From the NCBI RefSeq assembly GCF_037039395.1, contig NZ_CP146242.1:310001-374000 (forward strand): 64,000 nt of DNA, given 5' to 3'. The notes beneath the pieces were generated by a model that saw only the letters and a program-made list of their open reading frames with translations, made no database searches and had not been told where the DNA came from. This DNA comes from Agrobacterium vitis. Lineage in GTDB: Bacteria > Pseudomonadota > Alphaproteobacteria > Rhizobiales > Rhizobiaceae. Every line of letters starts with the position of its first letter. Positions within the stretch are counted from its first letter, which is position 1. Of this stretch, positions 18,972 to 28,164 are shown one piece after another. A program made the position numbers and the translations under genes.

Positions 18972-19243
18972 GACTTACTGTCCTTCCCGGCGGATTGCCT
19001 TTTTGCAAACTGGATATGCGGGCCGCAACAGGCCGTCCTATCATCATGCCGATGAACATGAGATAGGATGGTGTTTCGTCAAGGGTCAAGGTGGCGCGAC
19101 CGCAATTCGCATATGCGGGCACCACAGTCCTTGGAAAACGATGAAAAAGCGGGAGTTTCCAGCCCTTGCGCTTGCATCCCGGCCCCACCCATGCCATGGC
19201 GGGCGAAATGAGCCTAACCCTGCCAACCAGCGGAGACGAACGG

Positions 19244-20317
19244 ATGAGCCAGTCGGGGAAAAACGGTCTGACCTATAGCGATGCAGGCGTCGATATCGAT
19301 GCGGGCAATCTTCTGGTCGAAAAGATCAAGCCTGCGGTTCGCTCCACCCGCCGCCCCGGCGCCGATGGCGAAATCGGCGGCTTCGGCGGATTGTTCGACC
19401 TGAAGGCCGCAGGCTTTACCGATCCGATCCTGGTTGCGGCCAATGACGGCGTCGGCACCAAGCTGAAGATTGCCATCGATGCGGGCCTGCATGACACTGT
19501 CGGTATCGACCTCGTTGCCATGTGCGTCAACGATCTCGTGGTCCAGGGTGCAGAACCTCTGCTGTTTCTCGATTATTACGCCACCGGCAAGCTTGACCCC
19601 GACCAGGGTGCTGCCATCGTCGGCGGTATTGCGGCGGGCTGCCGCGAGGCAGGCTGCGCGCTGATCGGCGGCGAAACCGCTGAAATGCCCGGCATGTATT
19701 CCGGCGGCGATTACGATCTGGCCGGTTTTGCTGTCGGCGCTGCCGAGCGCGGTGAGCTTCTGCCAGCCGGCGATATTGCCGAGGGCGATGTCATTCTGGG
19801 TCTTGCCTCTTCCGGTGTGCATTCCAACGGCTTTTCGCTGGTGCGCAAGATTGTCGAGCTGTCCGGCCTTGGCTGGGACGCACCGGCACCGTTTGCAGAA
19901 GGCGCAACGCTCGGCGCTGCCCTGCTGACCCCGACCCGGATCTATGTGAAGCCGCTGTTGAAGGCGATCCGTGAGACCAAGGCCTTGAAAGCACTGGCGC
20001 ATATTACCGGCGGTGGTTTTCCCGAGAATATTCCGCGCGTCCTGCCCAAGCATCTGGCCGCCGAAATCGATCTCGCTTCGATCACGGTTCCTGCTGTGTT
20101 TTCCTGGCTGTCGAAAACCGGTGGCGTGGCGCAGAATGAAATGCTGCGCACCTTCAATTGCGGCGTCGGCATGATTGTCGTGGTCGCCGCCGAAAACGCC
20201 GACGCGGTCACCGCTGTTCTCGAAGCCGAAGGCGAGACCGTCGCCCGTCTTGGCCGGATGATTTCCCGTGAGGAAGGCGCGCCCGGTACTGTGTATAAGG
20301 GAACGCTCGGCCTATGA
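19244..20317 (+). CDS. purM: Phosphoribosylformylglycinamidine cyclo-ligase (AIR synthetase)
   Basis: A 357-residue PurM that closes the imidazole ring (FGAM + ATP to AIR) in purine synthesis. Hallmarks are [39 protein letters not shown] in consecutive segments, the [11 protein letters not shown] loop near 142 and [16 protein letters not shown]. The frame continues upstream, but [11 protein letters not shown] at 19244 has GGAG 9 bases before it and gives the normal length. It overlaps purN by ATGA, so the two are translationally coupled. Confidence 0.96.
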   Translation: MSQSGKNGLTYSDAGVDIDAGNLLVEKIKPAVRSTRRPGADGEIGGFGGLFDLKAAGFTDPILVAANDGVGTKLKIAIDAGLHDTVGIDLVAMCVNDLVVQGAEPLLFLDYYATGKLDPDQGAAIVGGIAAGCREAGCALIGGETAEMPGMYSGGDYDLAGFAVGAAERGELLPAGDIAEGDVILGLASSGVHSNGFSLVRKIVELSGLGWDAPAPFAEGATLGAALLTPTRIYVKPLLKAIRETKALKALAHITGGGFPENIPRVLPKHLAAEIDLASITVPAVFSWLSKTGGVAQNEMLRTFNCGVGMIVVVAAENADAVTAVLEAEGETVARLGRMISREEGAPGTVYKGTLGL

Positions 20318-21003
20318 ATTCGGCCCCTTCATCTCAGGTCCAAGAGCCATCGCCGGTCAAAAAGCGCGTCGCCGTGCTGGTTTCCGGCAGCGGCTCCAAT
20401 ATGGTGGCGCTGGCCAAGGCCTGCGAAACGGAGGATTACCCGGCGGAAATCGTTGCCGTATTCTCCGACAAGCCAGAGGCTGGCGGTCTGGTCAAGGCTC
20501 GCGATCTCGGCATTTTCGCTGCCGCCTTTCCGCGCAAGGACCACGCCAGCAAGGCGGACCACGAAGCCGCCATTCTGGCCGCACTGGATCAGGCGCAGCC
20601 CGACCTGATCTGTCTTGCCGGTTATATGCGTCTGCTGTCTGCGGATTTCATCCGCCGCTATCAGGGCCGAATTCTCAACATTCACCCATCGCTTTTGCCG
20701 CTGTTTCCGGGCCTGCACACCCATCAACGGGCGCTGGATGCCGGGATGAAAATTGCCGGTTGCACCGTGCATTTCGTCACCGAAGGCATGGATGAAGGTC
20801 CAATTGTCGCCCAGGCCGCCGTACCCGTGCTGCCAACCGATACCGCCGAAACTCTGGCGACCCGCACCCTGACGGTGGAGCATCGCATCTATCCGCTGGC
20901 CTTGCAGCTGGTGGCAGGCGGCACCGTCACCATGCTGGCAGACGGACGCATCGAGCGCTCCGGCTTTGCCGCGGATGCTGAGGCGCGGTTGCTCAGCGCG
21001 TAG
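20314..21003 (+). CDS. purN: Phosphoribosylglycinamide formyltransferase (GAR transformylase)
   Basis: A 229-residue PurN transferring a formyl group from 10-formyl-tetrahydrofolate to GAR. After a short extra N-terminus the enzyme starts at [12 protein letters not shown]. The catalytic region shows [14 protein letters not shown] (His near 124), then [19 protein letters not shown] with the catalytic Asp. The formyl-folate-dependent type is clear, in contrast to formate-using PurT. Its ATG overlaps the purM stop. A palindromic repeat follows about 30 bases downstream. Confidence 0.95.
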   Translation: MNSAPSSQVQEPSPVKKRVAVLVSGSGSNMVALAKACETEDYPAEIVAVFSDKPEAGGLVKARDLGIFAAAFPRKDHASKADHEAAILAALDQAQPDLICLAGYMRLLSADFIRRYQGRILNIHPSLLPLFPGLHTHQRALDAGMKIAGCTVHFVTEGMDEGPIVAQAAVPVLPTDTAETLATRTLTVEHRIYPLALQLVAGGTVTMLADGRIERSGFAADAEARLLSA

Positions 21004-21035
21004 TGATCGCACTGGCACCATGAAGACGGACATCT

Positions 21036-21101
21036 AAAGCGCCGTGCGCCATATATGGCGTACAAGGTTCCGCTGTCGCTCTTTTTCGAGTCATTATGCA
21101 G
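21036..21101 (+). repeat. Two-palindrome repeat, truncated copy (copy C)
   Basis: Same orientation as copy A. The first palindrome is nearly complete (AGCGCCGTGCGCC, ATATATGGCG, CGCTGT), but the second has collapsed to TCATTATGCAG. The remaining TTA at 21094-21096 is the stop codon of the minus-strand DUF6691 gene, so the repeat supplies that gene's end. Confidence 0.6.
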
Positions 21102-21534
21102 AAGGCTTTCCGCCCAGAGACCGATCATGGAGAACCATGCCGATCACCATGGCGACGACGAACAGGAGGCCTGCCCCGTAGCCAAGAGGCAGCGCGGCCA
21201 GCGCCGGTCCGGGGCAAAAACCGCCCAGGCCCCAGCCGATACCAAAAAGCGCCGACCCGGCGACAAGTCGTAGATCGATACGGGTCTTGGCCGGGAGCAG
21301 AAACCGCTCGGCTAGAACGGGCTGCCTCATGCGCCGCACCAGTCCCATGCCGAGAAAAGCGGTGACGACCGCCCCACCCAGCACAAAGATCAGGCTTGGG
21401 TCCCATTGGCCGAACACATCCAGGAAGCCCTGGACTCGCGCCGGGTCCAGCATGCCCGACAGCGACAGGCCGAAGCCGAACAGGGTGCCGCAGGCCAATG
21501 CCGCAAATGCTTCGGCAAGCAGAGTTTTCTTCAC
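21094..21534 (-). CDS. YeeE/YedE-type sulfur transporter half, DUF6691-like
   Basis: A 146-residue membrane protein with about four helices and the motif GWGLGGFCPGPALA characteristic of the second half of split YeeE/YedE (TsuA-like) transporters, which move thiosulfate or related sulfur compounds. The GTG at 21534 overlaps the stop of the partner gene (GTGA), so the halves are made together. The longer upstream frame is antiparallel to nothing useful and runs through the partner gene, so it is rejected. The stop codon lies inside repeat copy C. Confidence 0.8.
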   Translation of the reverse strand: MKKTLLAEAFAALACGTLFGFGLSLSGMLDPARVQGFLDVFGQWDPSLIFVLGGAVVTAFLGMGLVRRMRQPVLAERFLLPAKTRIDLRLVAGSALFGIGWGLGGFCPGPALAALPLGYGAGLLFVVAMVIGMVLHDRSLGGKPSA

Positions 21535-21944
21535 AGGCTTCCCCTCATGAGCGTGACGGTAAGGATGCCGGTGGCGAGAAACACCACCACCGCGACCAGG
21601 GATCGTGGTGAAAGACGCGCTAAGCCCATCACCCCATGACCGCTGGTGCAGCCGGACCCCATGCGGGAACCAAACCCGACCAGCAGGCCTGCCAAGGCAA
21701 TCAACGGCATCGAAGCTCCAATCGTTACCTGCGGCCATTGGCCGTAGAACCCGAAAAACACCAGCGATCCCAGCATCAGCCCCAAGATGAAAGCGCCGTT
21801 GACAAGCACACTCGCGCCCGACGCCAGCCGCCCGACAATGCCGCTTATGCCCGCAATACGTCCGGTCAGAATAAAGAACAGGATCGCCGACATGCCGATC
21901 AACATGCCACCAACAAGGGATGGAAGATAAGATATCAGGACCAT
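21531..21944 (-). CDS. YeeE/YedE family sulfur transporter half
   Basis: A 137-residue membrane protein with about four hydrophobic helices and the YeeE/YedE signature FGSRMGSGCTSGHGVMGLARLS, whose Cys is thought to bind the sulfur ligand. It forms a pair with the DUF6691-like gene, overlapping it by GTGA. Split pairs often accompany persulfide-handling genes under BigR, but neither bigR nor a dioxygenase is visible here. Instead it lies 28 bases downstream of the NudK-like gene. Start MVLISYLPSL at 21944 is preferred over 22022. Confidence 0.82.
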   Translation of the reverse strand: MVLISYLPSLVGGMLIGMSAILFFILTGRIAGISGIVGRLASGASVLVNGAFILGLMLGSLVFFGFYGQWPQVTIGASMPLIALAGLLVGFGSRMGSGCTSGHGVMGLARLSPRSLVAVVVFLATGILTVTLMRGSL

Positions 21945-21972
21945 ATGTCGCCTTTTCGCCAGAACCAGTGCA

Positions 21973-22557
21973 TCAGGCCAGGTTGAGCGCCGCCCATTGC
22001 AGCAGTATGATCGTCTTGCCATCGACGATGTCGCCGCGCTCGATCATCGATATCGCATCCTTAAGCGGCACTTCCACCAGTTCCAGATCTTCGTGTTCGG
22101 CCTCCAGCCCGCCGCCGAGCGACAGTTTTTGCGCCTCATCGATGGGTGAGTAGAAGAAGTGGATCTTTTCCGTCACCGCTCCCGGCGACATATAGGCGGT
22201 GAACAGGAAACGCGGCGCGGCAATGTGATAGCCGGTCTCCTCCTCAACCTCGCGGGTCACGGCCTTTTCGGCGTCCTCGCCATCGGTCATGCCGGCGGGG
22301 ACTTCCAGCAGAAAGGGTTTGTCGCCCATCATATAGGCGGGAATGCGAAACTGCCGCACCAGCAGCAAGGTATTCTTTGAGGGATCATGCAGCAGAATTG
22401 CCACCGCATGGCCGCGATCGAAGACTTCCCAGCTGAGGCGCTGGGTGGTGCCATCCGGTTTCGTGTAATCGAACACCATCTTACGCAGATGGCTCCAGCC
22501 CTTCCACAGCGTCTTGTCCTCGACAATGGTAATGCCGGTCGCGTCGAACTTGCTCAT
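21973..22557 (-). CDS. NUDIX hydrolase, NudK/ADP-ribose pyrophosphatase-like
   Basis: A 194-residue NUDIX enzyme. The NUDIX box is visible around 84-106: AGMTDGEDAEKAVTREVEEE followed by TGY. Flanking sequence (EVFDRGHAVAILL, LYMSPG-type AYMSPGAVTEKIHFFY, VDGKTIILL) closely follows E. coli NudK, which cleaves GDP-mannose and related nucleoside diphosphate sugars. The ATG overlaps the stop of the upstream molybdopterin oxidoreductase (ATGA). The coupling to a molybdoenzyme is unusual and could suggest a nucleotide-cofactor substrate, but that is speculation. Confidence 0.85.
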   Translation of the reverse strand: MSKFDATGITIVEDKTLWKGWSHLRKMVFDYTKPDGTTQRLSWEVFDRGHAVAILLHDPSKNTLLLVRQFRIPAYMMGDKPFLLEVPAGMTDGEDAEKAVTREVEEETGYHIAAPRFLFTAYMSPGAVTEKIHFFYSPIDEAQKLSLGGGLEAEHEDLELVEVPLKDAISMIERGDIVDGKTIILLQWAALNLA

Positions 22558-24668
22558 GATACCCGAACCCAAACCTTGTTATCGTGAAACGCAGCCCCAC
22601 CATGCGGGGCGGGAGCGTCGGCACCGGTCAGCACGTTGATGCCTTCGCCGTCCAGATGTGCCTTGTTCGGCCATAGGCCTTCTGCCACCAGCACGCCGGG
22701 CTTGACCGCATCGGTGACGTTGACGTGGATGCGCAAGGCGCCGCGCCGGTTGCCGATCTGCACTACGTCGCCATGGCCGATACCCAGTGCCGTCGCGTCA
22801 GCCGGGTTGACCATCACCTCCGGCCTGCCTTCCTTGTCGCGCGAGGTCTTGGTCTCGGCAAAGGTCGAGTTGAGAAAATTGCGGGCGGGTGAGGTTGCCA
22901 GCCGGAAGGGATGCTCGCTATCCGCTGTCTCGATCACATCCATCTGATCGGGGAAAACCGGCAGAGCGGCCACTGGCCCCAGCGAACCCATTGCTCGCGG
23001 CGGTTTGTTGGGCGCGGGCGTGCCTTCCCAATCCGGCCTAAAGCGGAACCTGCCATCGGGATGAGCAAAGCCTTTTAGATAATGAGCGTCTTCGAACGGC
23101 GGCTGGCAATCCAGCCACTTATCCTGCTCGAAACTGGTAAAATCCGGCTTGCCGCTGGCCGCCAGGATATGGTCGATATGCTCGCGCTCGCTGAGGCCGA
23201 ACCCCGGAAGATCCGAGACACCAAGCCGTTTGGCCAGTTCCTCGATGACGAAGAGATTGGTCCGCACCGTGTCCGGTGGCTCGACCAGTTTTGGCCCAAG
23301 CAGGATATGGCTCTGGCCACCACCGCGATAGAGATCGTCATGCTCGACGAACATCGTTGCGGGAAGAACCAGGTCTGCCAATTCCGCGGTCTCGGTCATG
23401 AAATGCTCGTGTACCGCCACGAACAGATCGTCGCGCAGAAAGCCCTGCTTTACCAACCGTTGTTCCGGCGCAACATTGACCGGGTTGGTATTCTGGATCA
23501 GCATCGCCGTCACCGGGCCGCGATGGCGCAGCGCCTCCGCATCGCCGGTCAGCACCCGGCCAACCTGCGACTGGTCCAGCATGCGGATATCAGGATCGAC
23601 AAATGCCGTCCCCATAAGCTCGGCCTTGTTGAGCTTGAAAATATCGCTGTTGGAATGAAACGCGCCGCCGCCTTCATATTGCCAGCTACCGAGCACGGTT
23701 GAAAGCGACAGCGCGGCATGCATGGAGACAGCACCATTGCGGCTGCGGGTAAAGCCATAGCCAAGGCGGAAGAATGTCTTTTTGGTTTCGCCGACCAACC
23801 TGGCGAAGCCTTCGATGTCTTCAACCGAAAGACCGGTGATGCTGGCCGCCCATTCCGGCGTCTTGTCCTTCAGATGCGCTTCCAGCCCGGCGGGATCATC
23901 GGCATAGTCAGCCATATACTTCCGGTCGGCATAACCGTCACGAAAGGCAATATGCATGGCGGCGCAGGCCAGCGCCGCATCGGTGCCGGGGCGCAGAATG
24001 AGACCCATATCGGCCTGTTTCATGGTCGGATTATCGTAGATATCGATGACGACGATTTTCGCGCCACGATTTTTGCGGGCCGCCACCGCATGGGTCATGA
24101 CATTGACCTGAGTCGCGACCGCATTGGTACCCCAGATCACCACGCAATCGGCAACCGCCATTTCGCGCGGGTCCGGGCCGCGCAGCGTGCCCGTGCCCAT
24201 CACATAGCCGGTCCAGGCGAGATTGGTGCAGATCGAACCGAAAAAGCCGGAATATTTCTTGGCATGGCGCAGCCGTTCTATCGAATCGCGCTGCACCTGC
24301 CCCATCGTCCCGGCATAGAAATAGGGCCAGATGGCCTCGCTGCCATGCAATTGCTCGGCTTTGACGAAGGCATTGGCGATTTCGTCCAGCGCCGCCTCCC
24401 AGGAAATCTCCTGCCAGCTGCCCGCCCCTTTGGCGCCTTTGCGGCGCTGAGGCACCAGCAAGCGGTCGGGGTGATAGAGCCGCTCACTATAGCGCGCCAC
24501 CTTGGCGCAGATCACGCCAGCGGTATAGCTATTGTCGCGCGCGCCGCGCATCCGGCCGATCCTGCCGTCCGGCGTCAGATCGACCTCAAGCGCGCAGGTG
24601 GATGGACAGTCATGCGGACAGGCCGTATGACCAACGGAAGTTTTCAAGGCGGGGCTGACGATGTTCAT
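22554..24668 (-). CDS. Molybdopterin-dependent oxidoreductase (DMSO-reductase family)
   Basis: A 704-residue molybdopterin enzyme. The N-terminal iron-sulfur motif ACPHDCPSTCALEV with GVICAK further on supports a 4Fe-4S cluster. Next comes the large bis-MGD-binding region (VIWGTNAVATQVN, IVVIDIYDNPTMKQAD, ILRPGTDAALACAAMH) and a C-terminal molydopterin-dinucleotide-binding domain (NPADATALGIGHGDVVQI). No Tat motif is seen at MNIVSPALKT, so it is probably cytoplasmic. Substrate unknown. It heads a minus-strand group with nudK-like and YeeE/YedE genes and is divergent from rlmJ. Alternative start at 24710. Confidence 0.85.
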   Translation of the reverse strand: MNIVSPALKTSVGHTACPHDCPSTCALEVDLTPDGRIGRMRGARDNSYTAGVICAKVARYSERLYHPDRLLVPQRRKGAKGAGSWQEISWEAALDEIANAFVKAEQLHGSEAIWPYFYAGTMGQVQRDSIERLRHAKKYSGFFGSICTNLAWTGYVMGTGTLRGPDPREMAVADCVVIWGTNAVATQVNVMTHAVAARKNRGAKIVVIDIYDNPTMKQADMGLILRPGTDAALACAAMHIAFRDGYADRKYMADYADDPAGLEAHLKDKTPEWAASITGLSVEDIEGFARLVGETKKTFFRLGYGFTRSRNGAVSMHAALSLSTVLGSWQYEGGGAFHSNSDIFKLNKAELMGTAFVDPDIRMLDQSQVGRVLTGDAEALRHRGPVTAMLIQNTNPVNVAPEQRLVKQGFLRDDLFVAVHEHFMTETAELADLVLPATMFVEHDDLYRGGGQSHILLGPKLVEPPDTVRTNLFVIEELAKRLGVSDLPGFGLSEREHIDHILAASGKPDFTSFEQDKWLDCQPPFEDAHYLKGFAHPDGRFRFRPDWEGTPAPNKPPRAMGSLGPVAALPVFPDQMDVIETADSEHPFRLATSPARNFLNSTFAETKTSRDKEGRPEVMVNPADATALGIGHGDVVQIGNRRGALRIHVNVTDAVKPGVLVAEGLWPNKAHLDGEGINVLTGADAPAPHGGAAFHDNKVWVRVS

Positions 24669-24743
24669 GGCAAAGTTATAGGCCAAGCCCGCGAGGCTCA
24701 AAAGCCCCATTCCAAAAAATCACTGGACCCATCGGAAAAGCGC

Positions 24744-25595
24744 ATGAATTACCGCCACATCTACCACGCAGGCAATTTCGCGGACGTGCTGAAGCATGCC
24801 GTGCTGGCGCGGCTGGTCATTTATCTCCAGCAAAAGGACAAGGCGTTCCGGGTGCTGGATACCCATGCCGGCATCGGTCTTTACGACCTATCCTCCGACG
24901 AATCGCAAAAAACCGGTGAATGGCTCGGCGGGATCGGCAAATTGCTGGAGGCCGAACTGACACCGGCAGCAGCAGAGGTGCTGCAACCCTATCTCGACGT
25001 GGTGCGAGCGCTGAACCCGGACGGCGGTCTGACCCGCTATCCCGGCTCACCGAAGCTGGCGCGCGACCTGTTTCGCCCGCAGGATCGTCTGTCGGCGATG
25101 GAATTGCATCCTGACGATTGCCGCACACTTTCCCGGCTATTCGAAGGCGACTATCAGGCGCGAATCACCGAACTGGATGGCTGGCTGGCGCTGGGCGCCC
25201 ACCTGCCGCCCAAGGAAAAACGCGGCATCGTGCTGGTCGATCCACCGTTTGAGCTGGACGGGGAATATGAACGGCTGGTCGATGGATTGGCGCGGGCCTA
25301 TCGCCGGTTTTCCGCCGGTGTCTATTGTCTCTGGTATCCGATCAAGAAAGGCGCGCCGATTGCCGCTTTCCACGAGGCCTTGAAAGAAACCGGCATTCCC
25401 AAGATGCTCTGTGCGGAACTGTCGGTGAAAAGCGACCGCGATTTGACCGGTCTGTCCGGCTCGGGCCTGATCGTCGTCAACCCGCCCTTCACTCTCAAGG
25501 ATGAATTGCATGCGCTGCTGCCCGAATTGAAGCGGGTACTGGCGCAGGACCGCTATGCCTCGCAGCGCTGCTTCTGGCTGCGCGGCGAAGAGTAA
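24744..25595 (+). CDS. rlmJ: 23S rRNA (adenine2030-N6)-methyltransferase
   Basis: A 283-residue RlmJ that methylates A2030 of 23S rRNA. Diagnostic features are the N-terminus MNYRHIYHAGNFADVLKH, the motif I region RVLDTHAGIGLYDL, the N6-adenine catalytic tetrad DPPF near 166 and VYCLWYPIK. The frame is open far upstream (to 23718), but that part is antisense to the oxidoreductase gene. ATG 24744 has GGAAA about 6 bases before it and gives the family length. Divergent from the molybdoenzyme; a GST gene follows 31 bases later. Confidence 0.93.
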   Translation: MNYRHIYHAGNFADVLKHAVLARLVIYLQQKDKAFRVLDTHAGIGLYDLSSDESQKTGEWLGGIGKLLEAELTPAAAEVLQPYLDVVRALNPDGGLTRYPGSPKLARDLFRPQDRLSAMELHPDDCRTLSRLFEGDYQARITELDGWLALGAHLPPKEKRGIVLVDPPFELDGEYERLVDGLARAYRRFSAGVYCLWYPIKKGAPIAAFHEALKETGIPKMLCAELSVKSDRDLTGLSGSGLIVVNPPFTLKDELHALLPELKRVLAQDRYASQRCFWLRGEE

Positions 25596-25626
25596 TTCCA
25601 CCTGACATGCTAACAGGACCAAACCG

Positions 25627-26223
25627 ATGAAGCTGCTTTATGCTCCCGCCTCACCCTATTCCTCCAAGGTCCGAATGGCCGCCCGCGCCGTCGGTATTAC
25701 GCTTGAGGAAATCAAGGTCGACACCAACGCCAATCCGTCCGAACTGGTCGACAATAACCCGTTGGGTAAAATCCCGACCCTGATTACTGACGAGGGCCAG
25801 GCGATTTATGACAGCCGCGCCATCATGCACTATCTGAATAGAATTTCGGACGGTGGGCTTTATCCGAAAAAGGACGAGAAGCGCACCGAGGCCGAGGTGC
25901 TCGAAGCGCTGTGCGACGGCATCACTGATTGCCTTCTGGCGATCGTCTATGAGAAACGCCTGCATCCGCCCGAAAAGATTCACCAGCCCTATATCGACCG
26001 GCAATGGGAAAAGGTCACACGCGGGCTGGACTATCTCGAGGCCCATATGCCGAAAATGGGCAAGAAGCTGAACGGCGGCCATTTTTCCATGGCGGGCCTG
26101 CTCGGCTACCTGATGCTGCGCTTTCCCGGCGAATGGGAAAACGGTCATGTGGCGCTTACCGAATGGCCGGCGCTGTTTGCCAAGAAATTCGACGGATATC
26201 AGTTGCTGCGACCGCAAGCCTGA
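25627..26223 (+). CDS. Glutathione S-transferase family protein
   Basis: A 198-residue GST-like protein with a thioredoxin-fold N-terminus (KLLYAPASPYSSKVRMA, with Ser/Tyr around residues 9-12 as candidate activating residue), cis-Pro region GKIPTLIT and glutathione-gamma-glutamyl contact DSRAIMHYL. An all-helical C-terminal domain follows. Specific substrate unknown. It lies just downstream of rlmJ and ends at a strong shared terminator. Confidence 0.88.
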   Translation: MKLLYAPASPYSSKVRMAARAVGITLEEIKVDTNANPSELVDNNPLGKIPTLITDEGQAIYDSRAIMHYLNRISDGGLYPKKDEKRTEAEVLEALCDGITDCLLAIVYEKRLHPPEKIHQPYIDRQWEKVTRGLDYLEAHMPKMGKKLNGGHFSMAGLLGYLMLRFPGEWENGHVALTEWPALFAKKFDGYQLLRPQA

Positions 26224-26256
26224 AAGTTTTCCCAAGCTTGAAAGTCTCCCAGAATC

Positions 26257-26286
26257 AAGAAGCCCGGCACTAAGGCCGGGCTTCTT
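26257..26286. terminator. Strong bidirectional terminator
   Basis: Perfect 12-bp arms AAGAAGCCCGGC and GCCGGGCTTCTT around a 6-base loop, with T-rich ends on both strands. It sits between the convergent GST and outer-membrane protein genes and should end both. Confidence 0.85.
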
Positions 26287-26309
26287 TCGAGATCACGATA
26301 ATCGGCTGA

Positions 26310-26948
26310 TCAGAACTTCATGCCGATACCAACCTTGACGCTCTGGTCGTCAAAGCCGCGCGAAACCTTGGAACCACCGATGTCGTATTCCTTGTTCTGG
26401 TAATCGGTGTAGCGGTATTCGATACGGGTGGTGATGTTGTTGGTCACCATGGCTTCGACACCTGCACCGACCGTGTAACCGAGAGCAGCCTTGCTGTCGG
26501 AACCGGCAGAACCGGAAATCTTGGTGTCAGCCGCAGCCACACCAGCCGTGCCGTAAACCATGAACGGGTTGAGGTCGTAACCAACGCGACCGCGGATAGA
26601 GCCGTTTACGCCCTGCTTACCGGTCAGGCCAGCGCCGGAGCGGCTACCATTGCCGTCATAACCGATGTCAGCTTCACCACCGTAAACGATCTTGTCGTTC
26701 TGCATGTTGTAGCCGCCATAGACCTGGCCGCCGAAGGCACGGGCGCTGAACTTGCTGCCGTGCGAACGACCCATTGTATAGGTGCCAGCACCACCGACGT
26801 AAGCACCGGCCCAGTTGCTGACCGGAGCCGGCATATCGACGGCTGCGGGTGCTTCCGGCACCGACATGACGGCATCGGCAGCGTGAGCGCCGGTGACGAG
26901 GGAAAGACCAGCAGACGATGCCAGCAAAATCATAACGAGAGTACGCAT
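26310..26948 (-). CDS. Outer-membrane beta-barrel protein (Omp25/RopB-like)
   Basis: A 212-residue secreted protein. The signal peptide is about 1-23 (MRTLVMILLASSAGL, ending AHA before ADA). After a Pro/Ala-rich linker, alternating strands start at NWAGAYVGGAGTYTMG and include GGQVYGGYNMQN, IRGRVGYDL, RIEYRYTDY and VGIGMKF. The terminal Phe is the BAM sorting signal. The pattern matches the rhizobial/Brucella Omp25-Omp31 group of surface porin-like proteins. Start 26948 has AAGGAG 7 bases upstream. A 400-base upstream region contains hairpins and a direct repeat that may regulate it. Confidence 0.88.
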   Translation of the reverse strand: MRTLVMILLASSAGLSLVTGAHAADAVMSVPEAPAAVDMPAPVSNWAGAYVGGAGTYTMGRSHGSKFSARAFGGQVYGGYNMQNDKIVYGGEADIGYDGNGSRSGAGLTGKQGVNGSIRGRVGYDLNPFMVYGTAGVAAADTKISGSAGSDSKAALGYTVGAGVEAMVTNNITTRIEYRYTDYQNKEYDIGGSKVSRGFDDQSVKVGIGMKF

Positions 26949-27091
26949 ACCAAATTCTCCTTTATAAAACGAACCGATGGCGATCATGTCGTCTCTTGCG
27001 GTTCGAATACTTGCACGGATGTCCCTGCCCGCTTCAGTGTTGAAAATGGCCCTCAATTGCGGAATTGGAAGAGCCGAATTGTGAAATATTT

Positions 27092-27110
27092 TAGGCAAAC
27101 ACTAGGCAAA
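27092..27110. promoter_or_regulatory. 11-base-period direct repeat upstream of the outer-membrane protein gene
   Basis: Two TAGGCAAA units one helical turn apart, a layout used by OmpR/ChvI-type response regulators. It lies about 150 bases from the start codon of the gene. Regulator unknown. Confidence 0.35.
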
Positions 27111-27138
27111 ATTTAGACGTTGCTTTCGTGCAACAGGT

Positions 27139-27160
27139 GATTTGTTAACCCTAACAAATC
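27139..27160. promoter_or_regulatory. Perfect 9-bp inverted repeat, candidate operator
   Basis: GATTTGTTA and TAACAAATC around ACCC in the AT-rich stretch between the outer-membrane protein and SDR genes. It could be a dimeric operator or RNA hairpin. No T run follows, so a terminator is unlikely. Confidence 0.4.
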
Positions 27161-27360
27161 GTCAACAAAATATTACTTAGCGCTCACGGCATTTTACTTT
27201 CGTAAATGCAGTGTGACATCAAATAACAAAGGGTTGGAAATCCAAGTTCGGCGACCTTCAACTTAGTCACCCCCTGCCATATATCTTGCAGGTCATGACA
27301 GCGGTGCCGACAGTGTCTCGCCAGTCCATACAAAACCGGAGATAATAAAAGGTGAAGAGC

Positions 27361-28164
27361 ATGTCCGCCCCTCGTCCAACACTTGCCCCAAGAGCGGCAC
27401 CGCGCACGGCCCCAAGAACAGCACTTGTCACCGCTTCCGCCAAACGGATTGGCCGCGCAATTGCGGAGGATCTGGCAGACAACGGCTTTGCCGTCGCCAT
27501 CCACACCCATGCCTCTCTTGACGAAGCTGAAACGCTGGCAGACCAGATAGGTTCCAGAGGCGGCAAGGCGGTGGCGCTGAAAGCCGATCTTCGCGACATC
27601 GACGAGACCCAGGCGCTGATCGCAAACGCCACTCAAGCCCTCGGCCCTCTCGGCCTGCTGGTCAACAATGCCTCTGTGTTTCTGGATGACAAGGCCGAGC
27701 AGTTCGATGCGGAGCATTTCGCCGCCCATTTCGACGTCCATGTCCGCGCCCCGGCCATTCTGTCCGCTGAATTTCATCGGCAGGTGCCGGAAAATGGGGC
27801 GGGCCTGATCGTCAACATCATCGATCAGCGGGTATTGGCCCTGAAACCGACCTTCTTTTCCTATACATTGTCGAAATCCACCTTGTGGACGGCGACGAGA
27901 ACCATGGCGCAGGCCTTTGCCCCACAGATCCGGGTCAATGCCATCGGCCCCGGCCCGACACTGAAAAGCGAGCGGCAGGAGCAGAAGGATTTCCAGGCCC
28001 AGATCGACAGCCTACCGCTGAAGCAGGGCGCGGGTCTTGAGGAATTCGGCCGCACCATCCGCTTTCTTTTTGACACGCCATCGATCACCGGTCAAATGTT
28101 CGCCCTCGATGGCGGGCAACATCTGATTTGGCCCGGCGCAAACGGTACGGAGATTGCGGAATGA
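27361..28164 (+). CDS. Short-chain dehydrogenase/reductase, pteridine reductase/FolM-like
   Basis: A 267-residue NAD(P)H-dependent SDR. The cofactor motif is [12 protein letters not shown] (about 24-35), the RIG form being typical of pteridine reductases and FolM dihydromonapterin reductases. LVNNASVF follows, and the catalytic YTLSK lies near 167-171. About 20 residues of Ala/Pro/Arg-rich sequence precede the domain. ATG 27361 is preferred over GTG 27352 because AAAAGG lies 8 bases before it. It overlaps uvrC by ATGA, the common rhizobial arrangement. Confidence 0.85.
   Translation: MSAPRPTLAPRAAPRTAPRTALVTASAKRIGRAIAEDLADNGFAVAIHTHASLDEAETLADQIGSRGGKAVALKADLRDIDETQALIANATQALGPLGLLVNNASVFLDDKAEQFDAEHFAAHFDVHVRAPAILSAEFHRQVPENGAGLIVNIIDQRVLALKPTFFSYTLSKSTLWTATRTMAQAFAPQIRVNAIGPGPTLKSERQEQKDFQAQIDSLPLKQGAGLEEFGRTIRFLFDTPSITGQMFALDGGQHLIWPGANGTEIAE

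Larger units (their letters stand above)
26949..27360. other. Divergent intergenic region with hairpins and direct repeats
   Basis: Holds the promoters of the outer-membrane protein and SDR genes. Visible structure: direct repeat TAGGCAAA at 27092-27099 and 27103-27110 (11-base period), a perfect 9-bp inverted repeat at 27139-27160, and a bulged hairpin at 27189-27209. Noticeably more AT-rich than the flanking genes. No RNA gene was recognised. Confidence 0.6.

Noticed and set aside
23718-25595. Long plus-strand open frame of 625 codons
   Set aside because: Only the part from 24744 is a gene (rlmJ). The upstream 1 kb is antisense to the molybdopterin oxidoreductase and has no family sequence.
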